Assembly (NCBI GenBank): GCA_021200565.1 | Contig: JAJQGJ010000002.1 | Coordinates: 211,797 to 275,796, forward strand | From: Oscillospiraceae bacterium | GTDB taxonomy: Bacteria > Bacillota > Clostridia > Oscillospirales > Ruminococcaceae | Length of the DNA stretch: 64,000 bases | Direction: 5' to 3' | Part shown: piece by piece, positions 50,326 to 58,769 of the stretch | How the letters are laid out: every line of letters begins with the position of its first letter | Numbering within the stretch: the stretch's first letter is position 1 | Program-made: the position numbers and the translations under genes | The notes under the pieces: model-generated | Told to the model about the DNA's origin: nothing | Seen by the model: only the letters and a program-made list of their open reading frames with translations | Databases searched by the model: none

Positions 50326-51746
50326 TCTTTGCCATCCCAGCAATAAGTGCAAATCTCATCTCTCGGAATCCCTATTGCCTCGCACAGCCCATCCAATGTC
50401 TGGAACTCAAGCGTCGAGAAGTGGAGCTTGTCGCAGACAGCCTGGCGGAAGCTCTTGCCTCGCTCTGTGGTCGGGTCGCTGTATTCCTCGAGGTGATTGA
50501 AGCCCTCCTCGCCCTCAAGCTCCATTATCGTTGAGCGGGTGATGAGCTCCATGTCGCTTGTCGAGCGGGAGAATGCCAGGTATTTGCAGCCGTACATGAT
50601 AGGCGGGCAGGCGGAGCGCATGTGGACGCTCTTGGCACCGTTGGCATAGAGAAACTCGACTGTTTCCCGAAGCTGAGTGCCACGGACAATCGAATCGTCG
50701 ACGAAGAGCAAATCCTTGCCACGGATAAGCTCATGAACCGGAATCTGCTTCATCTTGGCGACTGTGTTTCTCTCCGACTGCTCCGAGGGCATGAAGCTTC
50801 GGGGCCAGGTCGGTGTGTATTTAATGAAAGGTCTTGCGAACGGGACGCCGCTTTCTCTGGCATAGCCGATAGCGTGAGGAGTTCCCGAATCGGGAACGCC
50901 TCCGACATAATCGATGTCGGGAAGCTTGCCGCTTTTCCGGTCATTATCCGCCATGATCTCGCCGTTACGGTATCTCATCACCTCGACATTGACGCCCTCA
51001 TAGGAGGATGTCGGGTAGCCGTAGTATGACCATAGGAATGCGCATATTCTCTTTTTCATTTCGAGGGTCTTCAGGACCTCGACGCCGCTGTGGGTTATCT
51101 CAACAATCTCGCCGGGACCTAATTCCCTCAGCTTAGTGTACCCAAGCTTCATGTAGGCGAAATCTTCAAAAGAAACGCAGTAGCCGTGAGGGTTCTGACC
51201 GATGGAGATAGGAAGCCTGCCATATTTATCCCTTGCCGCAATTATGTTGCCGCCGTCTTTCAGGATAAGTATTGAAGCCGTTCCGCTGATCTCGCTCTGG
51301 GCGAACGCTATGCCCTCAGGAAATGATGACTTCTGGTTTATGAGAGCCGCAATCAGCTCGGTTGAATTTATCTTTCCGCCGGTCATTGCGTTGAACTGAC
51401 CGCTGGTGTTCGAGAAGTATTTGTCCATAATGTCGTCGATATTGTTGATGATGCCGACGATGCAGATGGCGTATGTTCCCAATTTCGAGCGGATGAGAAG
51501 CGGCTGAGGGTCGCTGTCGTTTATGCAGCCGATGGCAGACGTGCCCTTCATCTCGCTGAAAACATGCTCAAACTTAGTCCGGAAAGGTGAATTTCCGATG
51601 TGGTGAATGCTTCTCTGAAGACCGATCCCCTGGTCATACGCCGCTATGCCGCCGCTTTTTGTACCAAGATGTGAGTGGTAGTCGGTTCCATAAAATACAT
51701 CCTCAAGTGCGTATTCGTTTCCGATAGCTCCGAAAAATCCGCCCAT
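50322..51746 (-). CDS. purF: PurF-like amidophosphoribosyltransferase without the N-terminal Cys
   Basis: A 474-residue PurF homologue. The class II glutaminase domain (1-230) starts MGGFFGAIGNEYALEDV, with YGTDYHSHLGTKSGGIAAY. The Cys that normally follows the cleaved Met is absent, so glutamine hydrolysis by the usual route is not possible. The phosphoribosyltransferase half is normal, with YVGGVPDSGTPHAIGYA and PRPP loop LLFVDDSIVRGTQL. It may use ammonia, or partner another glutaminase, or have another role. ATG 51746 has AAGGAG upstream. It sits in the expected PurF place in the operon. Confidence 0.8.
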   Translation of the reverse strand: MGGFFGAIGNEYALEDVFYGTDYHSHLGTKSGGIAAYDQGIGLQRSIHHIGNSPFRTKFEHVFSEMKGTSAIGCINDSDPQPLLIRSKLGTYAICIVGIINNIDDIMDKYFSNTSGQFNAMTGGKINSTELIAALINQKSSFPEGIAFAQSEISGTASILILKDGGNIIAARDKYGRLPISIGQNPHGYCVSFEDFAYMKLGYTKLRELGPGEIVEITHSGVEVLKTLEMKKRICAFLWSYYGYPTSSYEGVNVEVMRYRNGEIMADNDRKSGKLPDIDYVGGVPDSGTPHAIGYARESGVPFARPFIKYTPTWPRSFMPSEQSERNTVAKMKQIPVHELIRGKDLLFVDDSIVRGTQLRETVEFLYANGAKSVHMRSACPPIMYGCKYLAFSRSTSDMELITRSTIMELEGEEGFNHLEEYSDPTTERGKSFRQAVCDKLHFSTLEFQTLDGLCEAIGIPRDEICTYCWDGKE

Positions 51747-51767
51747 AGGCAATGGCTCCTTTCTATC

Positions 51768-52259
51768 TTAAAGCAGCTTCTCCTGAACTGCTGCATCTTT
51801 CTCTAAAACTTTCTTTCTGTCGGCTTCTCTTTTAGCTTTTAATTTTGCGGACAACCCTTCATCAGAAAGCGCCAGCATCTCAGCCGCCAGAAGTGCCGCA
51901 TTCGCTCCTCCCCCGATTGCAACAGTCGCAACCGGGATGCCAGAAGGCATCATGACAGTTGACAGAAGCGCATCCATCCCGTCAAGAACGCTCGACTTGC
52001 AGGGAACGCCGATAACCGGAAGCGTGGTGTTGGCGGCGATAACGCCTCCGAGGTGCGCCGCCATTCCTGCAACGGAAATGATGACTCCGAAGCCGCTAGT
52101 CTCTGCATTAACTGCAAAAGCAGTTGCTTCATCGGGAGTTCTGTGCGCCGAATAAACATGCGCTTCATAAGGGATTTCCAATTCCTTGAGGACCGCAACA
52201 GCCTTTTCAACTACAGGCAGATCGCTGTCGCTGCCCATTACTATGGCTACTTTTTTCAT
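51768..52259 (-). CDS. purE: N5-carboxyaminoimidazole ribonucleotide mutase
   Basis: A 163-residue class I PurE. The motif VAIVMGSDSDLPVVEKAV and HVYSAHRTPDEATAFA, VAGMAAHLGGVIAANTTLPV, MPSGIPVATVAIGGGANAAL are diagnostic. First gene of the pur series; no purK is present in the window. Upstream there is only the R2 pair and no clear promoter or purine riboswitch, so transcription may continue from the pyr genes. Confidence 0.96.
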   Translation of the reverse strand: MKKVAIVMGSDSDLPVVEKAVAVLKELEIPYEAHVYSAHRTPDEATAFAVNAETSGFGVIISVAGMAAHLGGVIAANTTLPVIGVPCKSSVLDGMDALLSTVMMPSGIPVATVAIGGGANAALLAAEMLALSDEGLSAKLKAKREADRKKVLEKDAAVQEKLL

Positions 52260-52277
52260 TTTGTGTACCTCCTATTT

Positions 52278-52350
52278 TGTAGGGGCGGATATTATCCGCC
52301 CGAACCCACGGATCGTCGCTACAACGGGCGGATAATATCCGCCCCTACAG
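52278..52350. repeat. R2 inverted pair between pyrB and purE
   Basis: Two R2 palindromes in inverted orientation fill the pyrB-purE gap. Confidence 0.85.
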
Positions 52351-53439
52351 TTATTCTGCACGGGTTTCGCAATAAACGCACCTATAAATACCGTTCTCCT
52401 TATCCGTCAGCTTGAACTGCTGCGGGAGTTCCTGCTCTACTGAGGTTATGCAGCGTGAATTTCTGCAGGTGAATTTATCGGTGATTATTTCCTCGCCTGC
52501 TTCCTGCGGCTCGTTGACGTCGTTCTCGATGAGCCCTAAGAGCTTCATTATAAGCGCCATGCGGATGTATCTTCCGTTTCTCGCCTGCTTGAAATAGCAC
52601 GCTCTCGGGTCATCGTCGACGGCAACCGAAATCTCGTTGACTCTCGGGAGCGGGTGAAGAACTATCATGTCCTTCTTGGCAAGAGCCATCTTCTCAGGCG
52701 TTAAGATATATGAATCCTTCAGCCTGAAATACTCATCCTCGCTGACAAATCTCTCTTTTTGTATTCTGGTCATGTACAGAATGTCGAACTCGCCTATCAC
52801 TTCCTCCAAAGACTTACTCTCATAGAACCCGAGCCCTTTATCTATAATATACTTGCCCTTGACGAAATACGGAAGCCTCAGCTCTTCCGGGGATATGAGA
52901 ACGAACCTGATTCCCAGGTACCTCGACATCGCCGAAATGAGCGAATGGACGGTTCTTCCGAACCGAAGATCTCCGCAAAGCCCGACTGTCAGGTTGTCAA
53001 ATCTGCCCATCTCGTGGCGGATGGTCATTAAGTCTGTTAAGGTTTGCGTCGGGTGATAGTGCCCGCCGTCGCCGGCATTGATTACGGGAACTGATGAATG
53101 CATTGCGGCAACAATAGGTGCGCCCTCCTTCGGGTGACGCATGGCTATGATGTCCGAATAGCCGCTGACCATCACCGCCGTGTCGGCAACGCTTTCTCCC
53201 TTTGCAGCAGAGCTTGACGACTGCTCCGAGAAGCCCAATACTTCGCCTCCCAAAGACAGCATAGCCGACTCAAAGCTCAGCCTCGTTCTCGTCGACGGCT
53301 CATAGAACAGAGTCGCCAGAATCTTACTGTGGCAGACGTCGCCATAGTCGCCGGGGTGCTCGATGATGTCGTCGGCTACTTCAATAAGCTTGTCGATTTC
53401 CCGGACAGATAAGTCCAGGATGTTAATAAGATGCCTCAT
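52351..53439 (-). CDS. pyrB: Aspartate carbamoyltransferase fused to a PyrI zinc domain
   Basis: A 362-residue ATCase. The catalytic part (1-305) has [37 protein letters not shown] and [20 protein letters not shown]. The last 50 residues are a PyrI-type zinc domain, [13 protein letters not shown] to [11 protein letters not shown] (C-x4-C, C-x2-C). The nucleotide-binding half of PyrI is absent, so ATP/CTP control of the E. coli type is unlikely. The start overlaps pyrE by 4 nt. Confidence 0.93.
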   Translation of the reverse strand: MRHLINILDLSVREIDKLIEVADDIIEHPGDYGDVCHSKILATLFYEPSTRTRLSFESAMLSLGGEVLGFSEQSSSSAAKGESVADTAVMVSGYSDIIAMRHPKEGAPIVAAMHSSVPVINAGDGGHYHPTQTLTDLMTIRHEMGRFDNLTVGLCGDLRFGRTVHSLISAMSRYLGIRFVLISPEELRLPYFVKGKYIIDKGLGFYESKSLEEVIGEFDILYMTRIQKERFVSEDEYFRLKDSYILTPEKMALAKKDMIVLHPLPRVNEISVAVDDDPRACYFKQARNGRYIRMALIMKLLGLIENDVNEPQEAGEEIITDKFTCRNSRCITSVEQELPQQFKLTDKENGIYRCVYCETRAE

Positions 53440-54092
53440 CTTTTCGCTCCGTTAATCTTAAGATAGTTCTTAATTCTTTCTACATTCTCAGCGTTCTCCG
53501 GGTTTTCTTCGAGATACTCGATAATATCGTAGACATCTACTACCGAATAGACCGGGAAGCCGAATTCACTTTCGATTTCTGACATTGCCGATGCTTCTGT
53601 TCTGCCCTTTTCGCCTCTGTCGACCATAATTATAACTGCTGCCACTTTGACTCCGTCAATTTCAGAGAGAATCTCCATGCTCTCCCTGATGGCAGTTCCT
53701 GCGGTGATGACGTCCTCGACAATGACAACCTCTTCGCCCGGCTGCGGCTTGTAGCCGACAATGGTCCCGCCCTCGCCGTGGTCCTTGGCTTCTTTTCTGT
53801 TGAAGAAGAACGGCAGATCTAGCCCTTTTCCGGCAAGAGCCACAGATGCCGAAACCGCAATCGGAATGCCCTTATATGCAGGACCATAAAGAACGGTCTT
53901 CTTTTCGCCTATCTTCTCGAGATATGTTTTTGCGTAAAACTCGCCCAATTCCGATATTTCCGCACCGGTCTTAATCTCCCCGGCGTTGATGAAATAAGGA
54001 ATCTTCCTGCCACTCTTGGCGGTGAAGTCGCCGAACTTAAGAACGCCGGCGGACTCCAAAAACTCTATAAAATCATGTTTGTATTGCTGCAT
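53436..54092 (-). CDS. pyrE: Orotate phosphoribosyltransferase
   Basis: A 218-residue OPRTase making OMP from orotate and [41 protein letters not shown] and the PRPP loop [20 protein letters not shown] are present. Coupled to pyrB by ATGA overlap. Upstream lies an R2-derived arm separating it from pyrF. Confidence 0.96.
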   Translation of the reverse strand: MQQYKHDFIEFLESAGVLKFGDFTAKSGRKIPYFINAGEIKTGAEISELGEFYAKTYLEKIGEKKTVLYGPAYKGIPIAVSASVALAGKGLDLPFFFNRKEAKDHGEGGTIVGYKPQPGEEVVIVEDVITAGTAIRESMEILSEIDGVKVAAVIIMVDRGEKGRTEASAMSEIESEFGFPVYSVVDVYDIIEYLEENPENAENVERIKNYLKINGAKR

Positions 54093-54119
54093 TTACATTT
54101 CTCCTTTCGGAAATCTTTG

Positions 54120-54172
54120 TGTAGGGACCCTCAGCGATCCGCAGCGGGCGGATAATATCCGCCCCTACAATT
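54120..54172. repeat. R2 repeat, one arm diverged
   Basis: GTGTAGGGACCC then GGCGGATAATATCCGCC and CCTACA, between pyrF and pyrE. Confidence 0.8.
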
Positions 54173-54869
54173 ACCCCACAAATTCTTCAACACATCTTCT
54201 GTAAGCCGCCACCGGGTCTTCAGCCTGAGTTATCGGTCTTCCAACCACGATGTAGTCGGAGCCAACCTCTTTTGCGTGCGCCGGGGTCATAACCCTCTTC
54301 TGATCGTCGTTATTGCCATCAGCGAATCTGACGCCGGGAGTGACGGTGAGGAAGCTCTTTCCTAATGCCTTGTGGATAAATCCTGCCTCGTGGGGCGAGC
54401 AGACAACTCCGTCCAAGCCGCTGTCACGGGCATTTTCAGCATACGTGAGAACCGTTTCGGTCATGAGACGGTCTATAAGAAGCTCCTCATGAAGTGCTTT
54501 GTCGTCAGTTGATGTCAGCTGGGTGACGGCGATGAGCTTGGGTCTTGTGCCGTCGGGTCTTGTCAAGCCTTCGAGCGCCGCCTTCATCATGGCTTTTGTT
54601 CCTGCCGCATGGACATTGACCATGTCGACGTCGAGAGAGCTTAAGACCTTCATAGCCGATTTTACAGTATTCGGGATGTCGTGGAGCTTGAGGTCAAGAA
54701 AAATCTTGTGACCACGAGTCTTAATCTCCCTTACAATATCCGGTCCTTCGGCATAGAAAAGCTCCATGCCAATTTTGACGAAGGGCTTTTCGTCCTCGAA
54801 TTTGCTCAAGAACTCAAGTGTCTTCTCTTTTGAGGGGAAATCACAGGCGATTATAACGTCCTTACCCAT
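54171..54869 (-). CDS. pyrF: Orotidine 5'-phosphate decarboxylase
   Basis: A 232-residue [23 protein letters not shown], the catalytic DxKxxD in [17 protein letters not shown] and [20 protein letters not shown] are present. ATG 54869 overlaps the pyrD stop by 8 nt and has GGAGG upstream. Confidence 0.96.
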   Translation of the reverse strand: MGKDVIIACDFPSKEKTLEFLSKFEDEKPFVKIGMELFYAEGPDIVREIKTRGHKIFLDLKLHDIPNTVKSAMKVLSSLDVDMVNVHAAGTKAMMKAALEGLTRPDGTRPKLIAVTQLTSTDDKALHEELLIDRLMTETVLTYAENARDSGLDGVVCSPHEAGFIHKALGKSFLTVTPGVRFADGNNDDQKRVMTPAHAKEVGSDYIVVGRPITQAEDPVAAYRRCVEEFVG

Positions 54870-55794
54870 TGTGCGCACCTCCTATGATGCCGGAAAGGTT
54901 GTCTATATGATACTTGTCCATAGCAGCGGGCAAGTCCTCAATAATCTTCTTGCAGATGAACGGGTCGACAAGGTTCATAGCGCCCACTCCGACTGCCGTA
55001 GCTCCTGCGAGCATCATTTCGATTACGTTGTCAGCGCTCGCAACTCCTCCAATTCCGACAATCGGAATCTTCACGGCGTCATAGCACTGATAGACGAGCC
55101 GGAGAGCTATCGGGAATGTAGCCGGTCCCGAATAGCCGCCCATCTTGTTGGCGATGACAGGCTTTTTCGTCTTAAGGTCTATTCTCATTCCGAAGAGGCA
55201 GTTTATAAGGCTCAAGCCGTCTGCGCCGCCCTCCTCGCATGCCTTTGCAATCGGAACTATATCTGTAACATTTGGTGTTAATTTCGCAATAATCGGCTTC
55301 TTTGTGATTTCACGAACCGCCTTGATGGTTTCATAGGAGGCTTTCGGGTCGGTTCCGATGCTCATGCCGCCGCAGGAGATGTTGGGGCAGCTGATGTTGA
55401 CCTCGAACCAGCCTATCATGTCGGATCTTTCGGATTTATCAAGCTTCTCGATAGCTCTGACATAGTCGTCAAGGCAGAAGCCGCTGACGTTCGCCATGAC
55501 CTTCTTATTGAAGCACTTTTTAAGCTTCGGGAGCTCTTCGGAAATGACCTTGTCGACGCCCGGGTTCTGAAGACCTATCGAATTGACTATTCCTGAGGTT
55601 GTCTCGGCAATTCTTGGAGTCGGGTTTCCGAATCTCTCCTGAATGGTTGTGCCCTTGAACGAAAACGTTCCGAGCATATTTATATCGTAAAGCTCTGCGA
55701 ACTCCCAGCCATAGCCGAAGGTTCCGCTTGTCGGGATGACAGGGTTGTCAAGCTCTATCCCGCAGAGTGTTGTCTTAAGTCTTGAGTCAGCCAT
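54862..55794 (-). CDS. pyrD: Dihydroorotate dehydrogenase B, catalytic subunit
   Basis: A 310-residue class 1B DHODH that binds [23 protein letters not shown] at the N-terminus; the catalytic Cys in [19 protein letters not shown]. It works with PyrK, encoded just upstream, to pass electrons to NAD+. ATG 55794 shares a base with the pyrK stop (TGATG). Confidence 0.95.
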   Translation of the reverse strand: MADSRLKTTLCGIELDNPVIPTSGTFGYGWEFAELYDINMLGTFSFKGTTIQERFGNPTPRIAETTSGIVNSIGLQNPGVDKVISEELPKLKKCFNKKVMANVSGFCLDDYVRAIEKLDKSERSDMIGWFEVNISCPNISCGGMSIGTDPKASYETIKAVREITKKPIIAKLTPNVTDIVPIAKACEEGGADGLSLINCLFGMRIDLKTKKPVIANKMGGYSGPATFPIALRLVYQCYDAVKIPIVGIGGVASADNVIEMMLAGATAVGVGAMNLVDPFICKKIIEDLPAAMDKYHIDNLSGIIGGAHNG

Positions 55795-56534
55795 CACATT
55801 TCCTCCCAGATAATTTCTTCGCTCGATAATACCGGTCCCTCATGGCAGATTCTCTTGAAGCCGTTCTTAGTCTTGCAGGAGCAGCCCATGCACGCTCCGA
55901 AGCCGCAGCCCATCCTCTGTTCAAAGCTATATTCGCCGGGAGTTTTCATGACACCCGCCATCGCTTTCAGCATCGCCATCGGTCCGCAGGCGTAGAAGTA
56001 GGAGTAATCGAGCCCAGGAATAACGTCGGTGACCATTCCCTTTTCGCCCTGGGAGCCGTCCTCTGTGACGACAACTACATTTGCGCCGAGCTCCGAGAAC
56101 TCTTCTGAATAGAAGACTTCCTCGGCAGTTTTGAAGCCTAAAACTACAGTCGGCTTTTTGCCAGCCGCTACAAGCTTTTTGCAGAGGTTATACATCGGCG
56201 GTGCGCCTACTCCTCCGCCAACCAGAAGCGGAGTCTCGCCGCTCAGATCAGCATTGAAGCCGTTGCCTAACCCAACAAGTATGTCAAGTTCGCTTCCGAC
56301 AGGAAGTGTGGACATAAACTCAGTTCCGTTTCCGACGGTCTTGTAGATAAGGGTCAATGTCTTCTCGTCATAATCGCAGACGGAAATCGGGCGCCGGAGG
56401 TAGAAGCCCTCGAGCCTTATGTTGACGAACTGCCCGCAGTTTCTGATCCCGCTCGTGTCCCCGCCAAGAATCATGCGATACGTGTTCGCAGCAATCTTTT
56501 CGTTTTCAAGAATTTTGTAGATGTTGTTGGTCAT
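55794..56534 (-). CDS. pyrK: Dihydroorotate dehydrogenase electron transfer subunit
   Basis: A 246-residue ferredoxin-reductase-like subunit with FAD and a 2Fe-2S cluster. FAD site YLRRPISVCDYDEKTLTLIY; NAD site VGGGVGAPPMYNLCKKLVA; C-terminal cluster Cys in RMGCGFGACMGCSCKTKNG and RICHEGPVL. ATG 56534 has AAAGGAC upstream; the longer frame to 56654 reads R1 repeat sequence. Confidence 0.95.
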   Translation of the reverse strand: MTNNIYKILENEKIAANTYRMILGGDTSGIRNCGQFVNIRLEGFYLRRPISVCDYDEKTLTLIYKTVGNGTEFMSTLPVGSELDILVGLGNGFNADLSGETPLLVGGGVGAPPMYNLCKKLVAAGKKPTVVLGFKTAEEVFYSEEFSELGANVVVVTEDGSQGEKGMVTDVIPGLDYSYFYACGPMAMLKAMAGVMKTPGEYSFEQRMGCGFGACMGCSCKTKNGFKRICHEGPVLSSEEIIWEEM

Positions 56535-56564
56535 GGTGGTGTCCTTTCTGTTCTTGATTGCAGT

Positions 56565-56775
56565 TTCCCTTCGGGAAACTGCGCTATTTTCGGCGTTGCC
56601 GAAAATAGCACCCCTCAGGCACTTCGTGCCAGCTCCCCTTGACAGGGGAGCCATAACTGCTCCTTTCGCAGGTTCTTATCTGAGGATTTCTAAGCCTCCC
56701 CTGTCAAGGGGAGGGGGACCGCCGCCGAAGGCGGTGGTGGAGGGGTCGGCGCAAACGGCTTTAGCCGTCGTAGCC
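56565..56775. repeat. R1 and R1b repeats at the pyrC end
   Basis: Reverse R1 with GTTTCCC/GGGAAAC and TATTTTCGGC/GCCGAAAATA arms, then R1b (CCTCCCC, GACCGCCGC, GTGGAGGGGTCGG) at about 56696-56746. The pyrC stop and last residues (VGYDG) lie in it. Confidence 0.8.
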
Positions 56776-57945
56776 GACAAATTCGCATCTCCCGTAAACC
56801 ATCCGTCCCGCAAACGGCGTTGCCCGTCCCATCGATTTGAATTCATCGGGATTTACCCGGTAGGGCGTCGCTATTTCGAAGACCGAGAAGCCGGGATCTT
56901 CTGTGATGCCGAAGCGCTTGCGAGGATTTGTCGACATCAGCTCAATAAGTCTCTCTATCGTGATGATGCCGGGCTTAACAAGCTCTGTGTAGAGAACCGG
57001 GAACGCAGTTTCCAAGCCGACTATTCCCATGGCGCTCTTGGCGAGCCCACGGGATTTTTCTTCAAGGGAGTGCGGCGCATGGTCTGTGGCAATCATATCG
57101 ATTGTGCCGTCTATGATGCCCTCGATAAGGGCTTCCTGATCGGATTTTGAACGCAGTGGCGGATTCATCTTGAAGCGTCCGTCCTCCTCGAGATCCTCAT
57201 CGCAGAGGGTGAGATAGTGCGGTCCGGTTTCGCAGCTTATATCCACGCCACGCTTCTTGGCGTCACGGATGAGCTGGACGCTTTCTTTCGTAGAGATGTG
57301 ACAGACGTGATATTTGGCGCCAGTCTTTTCGGCAAGCTTAATATCTCTCTCAATCTGCCTGTATTCGCTCTCGCTCGAGATGCCTTTGTGGTTATGAATA
57401 TGGCAATATTCGCCGTCGTGTATGTAGCCGCCGTTAAGAAGCGAGTTGTCCTCGCAGTGGGCGGCGATTATCTTGCCGAGAGACTTAGCTTTTATCATTG
57501 CCTCTTCCATCATGTCGGATTCCTGCACGCCGTGACCGTCGTCAGAAAATGCGCAGACATAGGGGCTAAGCGAATCCATATCCGAAAGCTCTTTCCCGAG
57601 CTCGCCCTTGGTGATTGCGCCATACGGGATCACACGGACGGCGGCGGTCTTCTCAATAATATCAAGCTGAACCTTTAGATTTTCAAGGCTGTCGGGAACG
57701 GGATTTAAATTCGGCATCGTGCAGACTGTTGTGTAGCCGCCGGCTTTTGCCGCAAGAGAGCCGGAGCGGATTGTTTCTTTATATGAAAAGCCCGGCTCTC
57801 TGAAATGCACGTGGACATCGCAAAGACCCGGGACAATTATATAGTTTTCAGGATACAACGGCGCAAAGCCGCAGGAGGAAAGATACTCCTCAGCAAAAAG
57901 ACGCTTCTTCTCGTTCAGACCAACCGCCCTCAAAGAACCACCCAT
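56761..57945 (-). CDS. pyrC: Dihydroorotase
   Basis: A 394-residue class I dihydroorotase (zinc amidohydrolase). PGLCDVHVHFREPGFSYKET holds the metal His pair; IAAHCEDNSL, YHVCHISTKESV and MIATDHAPHSLEEKSRG hold the others. The region before the metal motif is a little shorter than usual. The last residues (VGYDG) are read from the R1 repeat. AGGAGG lies 10 nt upstream. First gene of the pyr unit (C-K-D-F-E-B). Confidence 0.94.
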   Translation of the reverse strand: MGGSLRAVGLNEKKRLFAEEYLSSCGFAPLYPENYIIVPGLCDVHVHFREPGFSYKETIRSGSLAAKAGGYTTVCTMPNLNPVPDSLENLKVQLDIIEKTAAVRVIPYGAITKGELGKELSDMDSLSPYVCAFSDDGHGVQESDMMEEAMIKAKSLGKIIAAHCEDNSLLNGGYIHDGEYCHIHNHKGISSESEYRQIERDIKLAEKTGAKYHVCHISTKESVQLIRDAKKRGVDISCETGPHYLTLCDEDLEEDGRFKMNPPLRSKSDQEALIEGIIDGTIDMIATDHAPHSLEEKSRGLAKSAMGIVGLETAFPVLYTELVKPGIITIERLIELMSTNPRKRFGITEDPGFSVFEIATPYRVNPDEFKSMGRATPFAGRMVYGRCEFVGYDG

Positions 57946-57980
57946 ACCGCCGATTCCTCCTAACTCCGAAAGTTATTCTA

Positions 57981-58009
57981 AGTATAGCAGATTGTAAGGT
58001 GAAAGTCAA
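57981..58009 (-). promoter_or_regulatory. Promoter of the pyr operon
   Basis: Minus strand TTGACT 58004-58009, 17-bp spacer, TATACT 57981-57986. The leader is only about 28 nt, too short for a PyrR attenuator. The -35 box lies just after the lipoprotein stop. Confidence 0.75.
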
Positions 58010-58013
58010 GCCC

Positions 58014-58598
58014 TCAGCCCACCGGATCCACTGGAAGAACGATTTTCCCGTCGGAATCCTGGGTTGTGGTTGCGGTGGTGGTTGATTCGGTTGTTGTGGT
58101 CGTCGCAGCTGTGGTCGCAGCTGTCGTGGTGGTCACCTGCGGGATTATCACAGGAGTGTAGGTTGTCGTCACCGCAGCGGCACTTTCGTCGCCCTCGTCG
58201 AGCACCACTTCATCATCCTCCGACTCGTCGAGCACTACCTCATCCTCGGTTGTAGCCGCAGTAGTCGTAGTGACCGTTGTGGCTTTTGTTGTGGCGGTAG
58301 TGGTTGCAGCGGTGGTGGAGGCGGTTGTCGCCTTGGTGGTTGCCGCAGTTGTGGTCGTGGTCGCCTCGGTGGTTGTTTCTGGAGCGGTTGTAACCGCCGG
58401 AACCGTGGTTGTCTCAGCAGTTGTCGCTTCAGCAGTCGAGACAGAGGTTGTGACCTCCGCAGTCGTCTCCGCAGTCGTCGTAACCTCCGCCACCGAAGTT
58501 TCAGCCTCAGTCGCCGCCAGATCCTCCACCCGGCTCCCGCACCCGGTCAACAAAACCGCCGCCAGGATAACCAGCAAAAATTTCTTCATATCAATCAT
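58014..58598 (-). CDS. Thr-rich lipoprotein of unknown function
   Basis: About 194 residues. Lipoprotein signal MKKFLLVILAAVLLTGCGS (lipobox LTGC) then low-complexity Thr/Ala/Val/Glu sequence for the rest, with two copies of EDDEVVLDEG-type acidic blocks and no folded domain in view. The ATG at 58598 overlaps the stop of the 52-residue peptide gene by 4 nt (ATGA) and lacks its own ribosome site, so it is likely coupled; ATG 58589 is also possible. It is the last gene of a three-gene unit. Confidence 0.75.
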   Translation of the reverse strand: MIDMKKFLLVILAAVLLTGCGSRVEDLAATEAETSVAEVTTTAETTAEVTTSVSTAEATTAETTTVPAVTTAPETTTEATTTTTAATTKATTASTTAATTTATTKATTVTTTTAATTEDEVVLDESEDDEVVLDEGDESAAAVTTTYTPVIIPQVTTTTAATTAATTTTTESTTTATTTQDSDGKIVLPVDPVG

Positions 58599-58753
58599 TC
58601 ATAAGCCGCAGCTTCAGCTTCAGACTGCAGAATAGCATCCGTTTTTGTGTCAGACTTTGTGGTGCCGCTACTTGCCGTAATAACATCCCACACATCGCCA
58701 TGGAAAAGGATAATATCCATCATCGGTGCTTCGTAATTCTGAATTGTGTTCAT
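58595..58753 (-). CDS. 52-residue conserved peptide (MMDIILF family), copy 2
   Basis: A 52-residue acidic peptide: MNTIQNYEAPMMDIILFHGD, then VWDVITASSG and an Ala/Glu-rich end. It shares YExPMMDIILFxGxxW with the 51-residue peptide at 61392-61547. AGGAGG lies 11 nt upstream. It begins 16 nt after the stop of the secreted protein gene. No signal peptide. Function unknown. Confidence 0.72.
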   Translation of the reverse strand: MNTIQNYEAPMMDIILFHGDVWDVITASSGTTKSDTKTDAILQSEAEAAAYE

Positions 58754-58769
58754 CTCATTATCCTCCTCA

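Noticed and set aside
52260..52350. Purine riboswitch ahead of purE
   Set aside because: The gap is fully explained by the R2 inverted pair; no purine aptamer core is present.
57946..58009. PyrR attenuator upstream of pyrC
   Set aside because: The leader is about 28 nt and has no terminator/antiterminator pair.
58270..58635. 121-codon Val/Ala-rich frame on the + strand
   Set aside because: A shadow of the Thr-repeat lipoprotein gene on the opposite strand.
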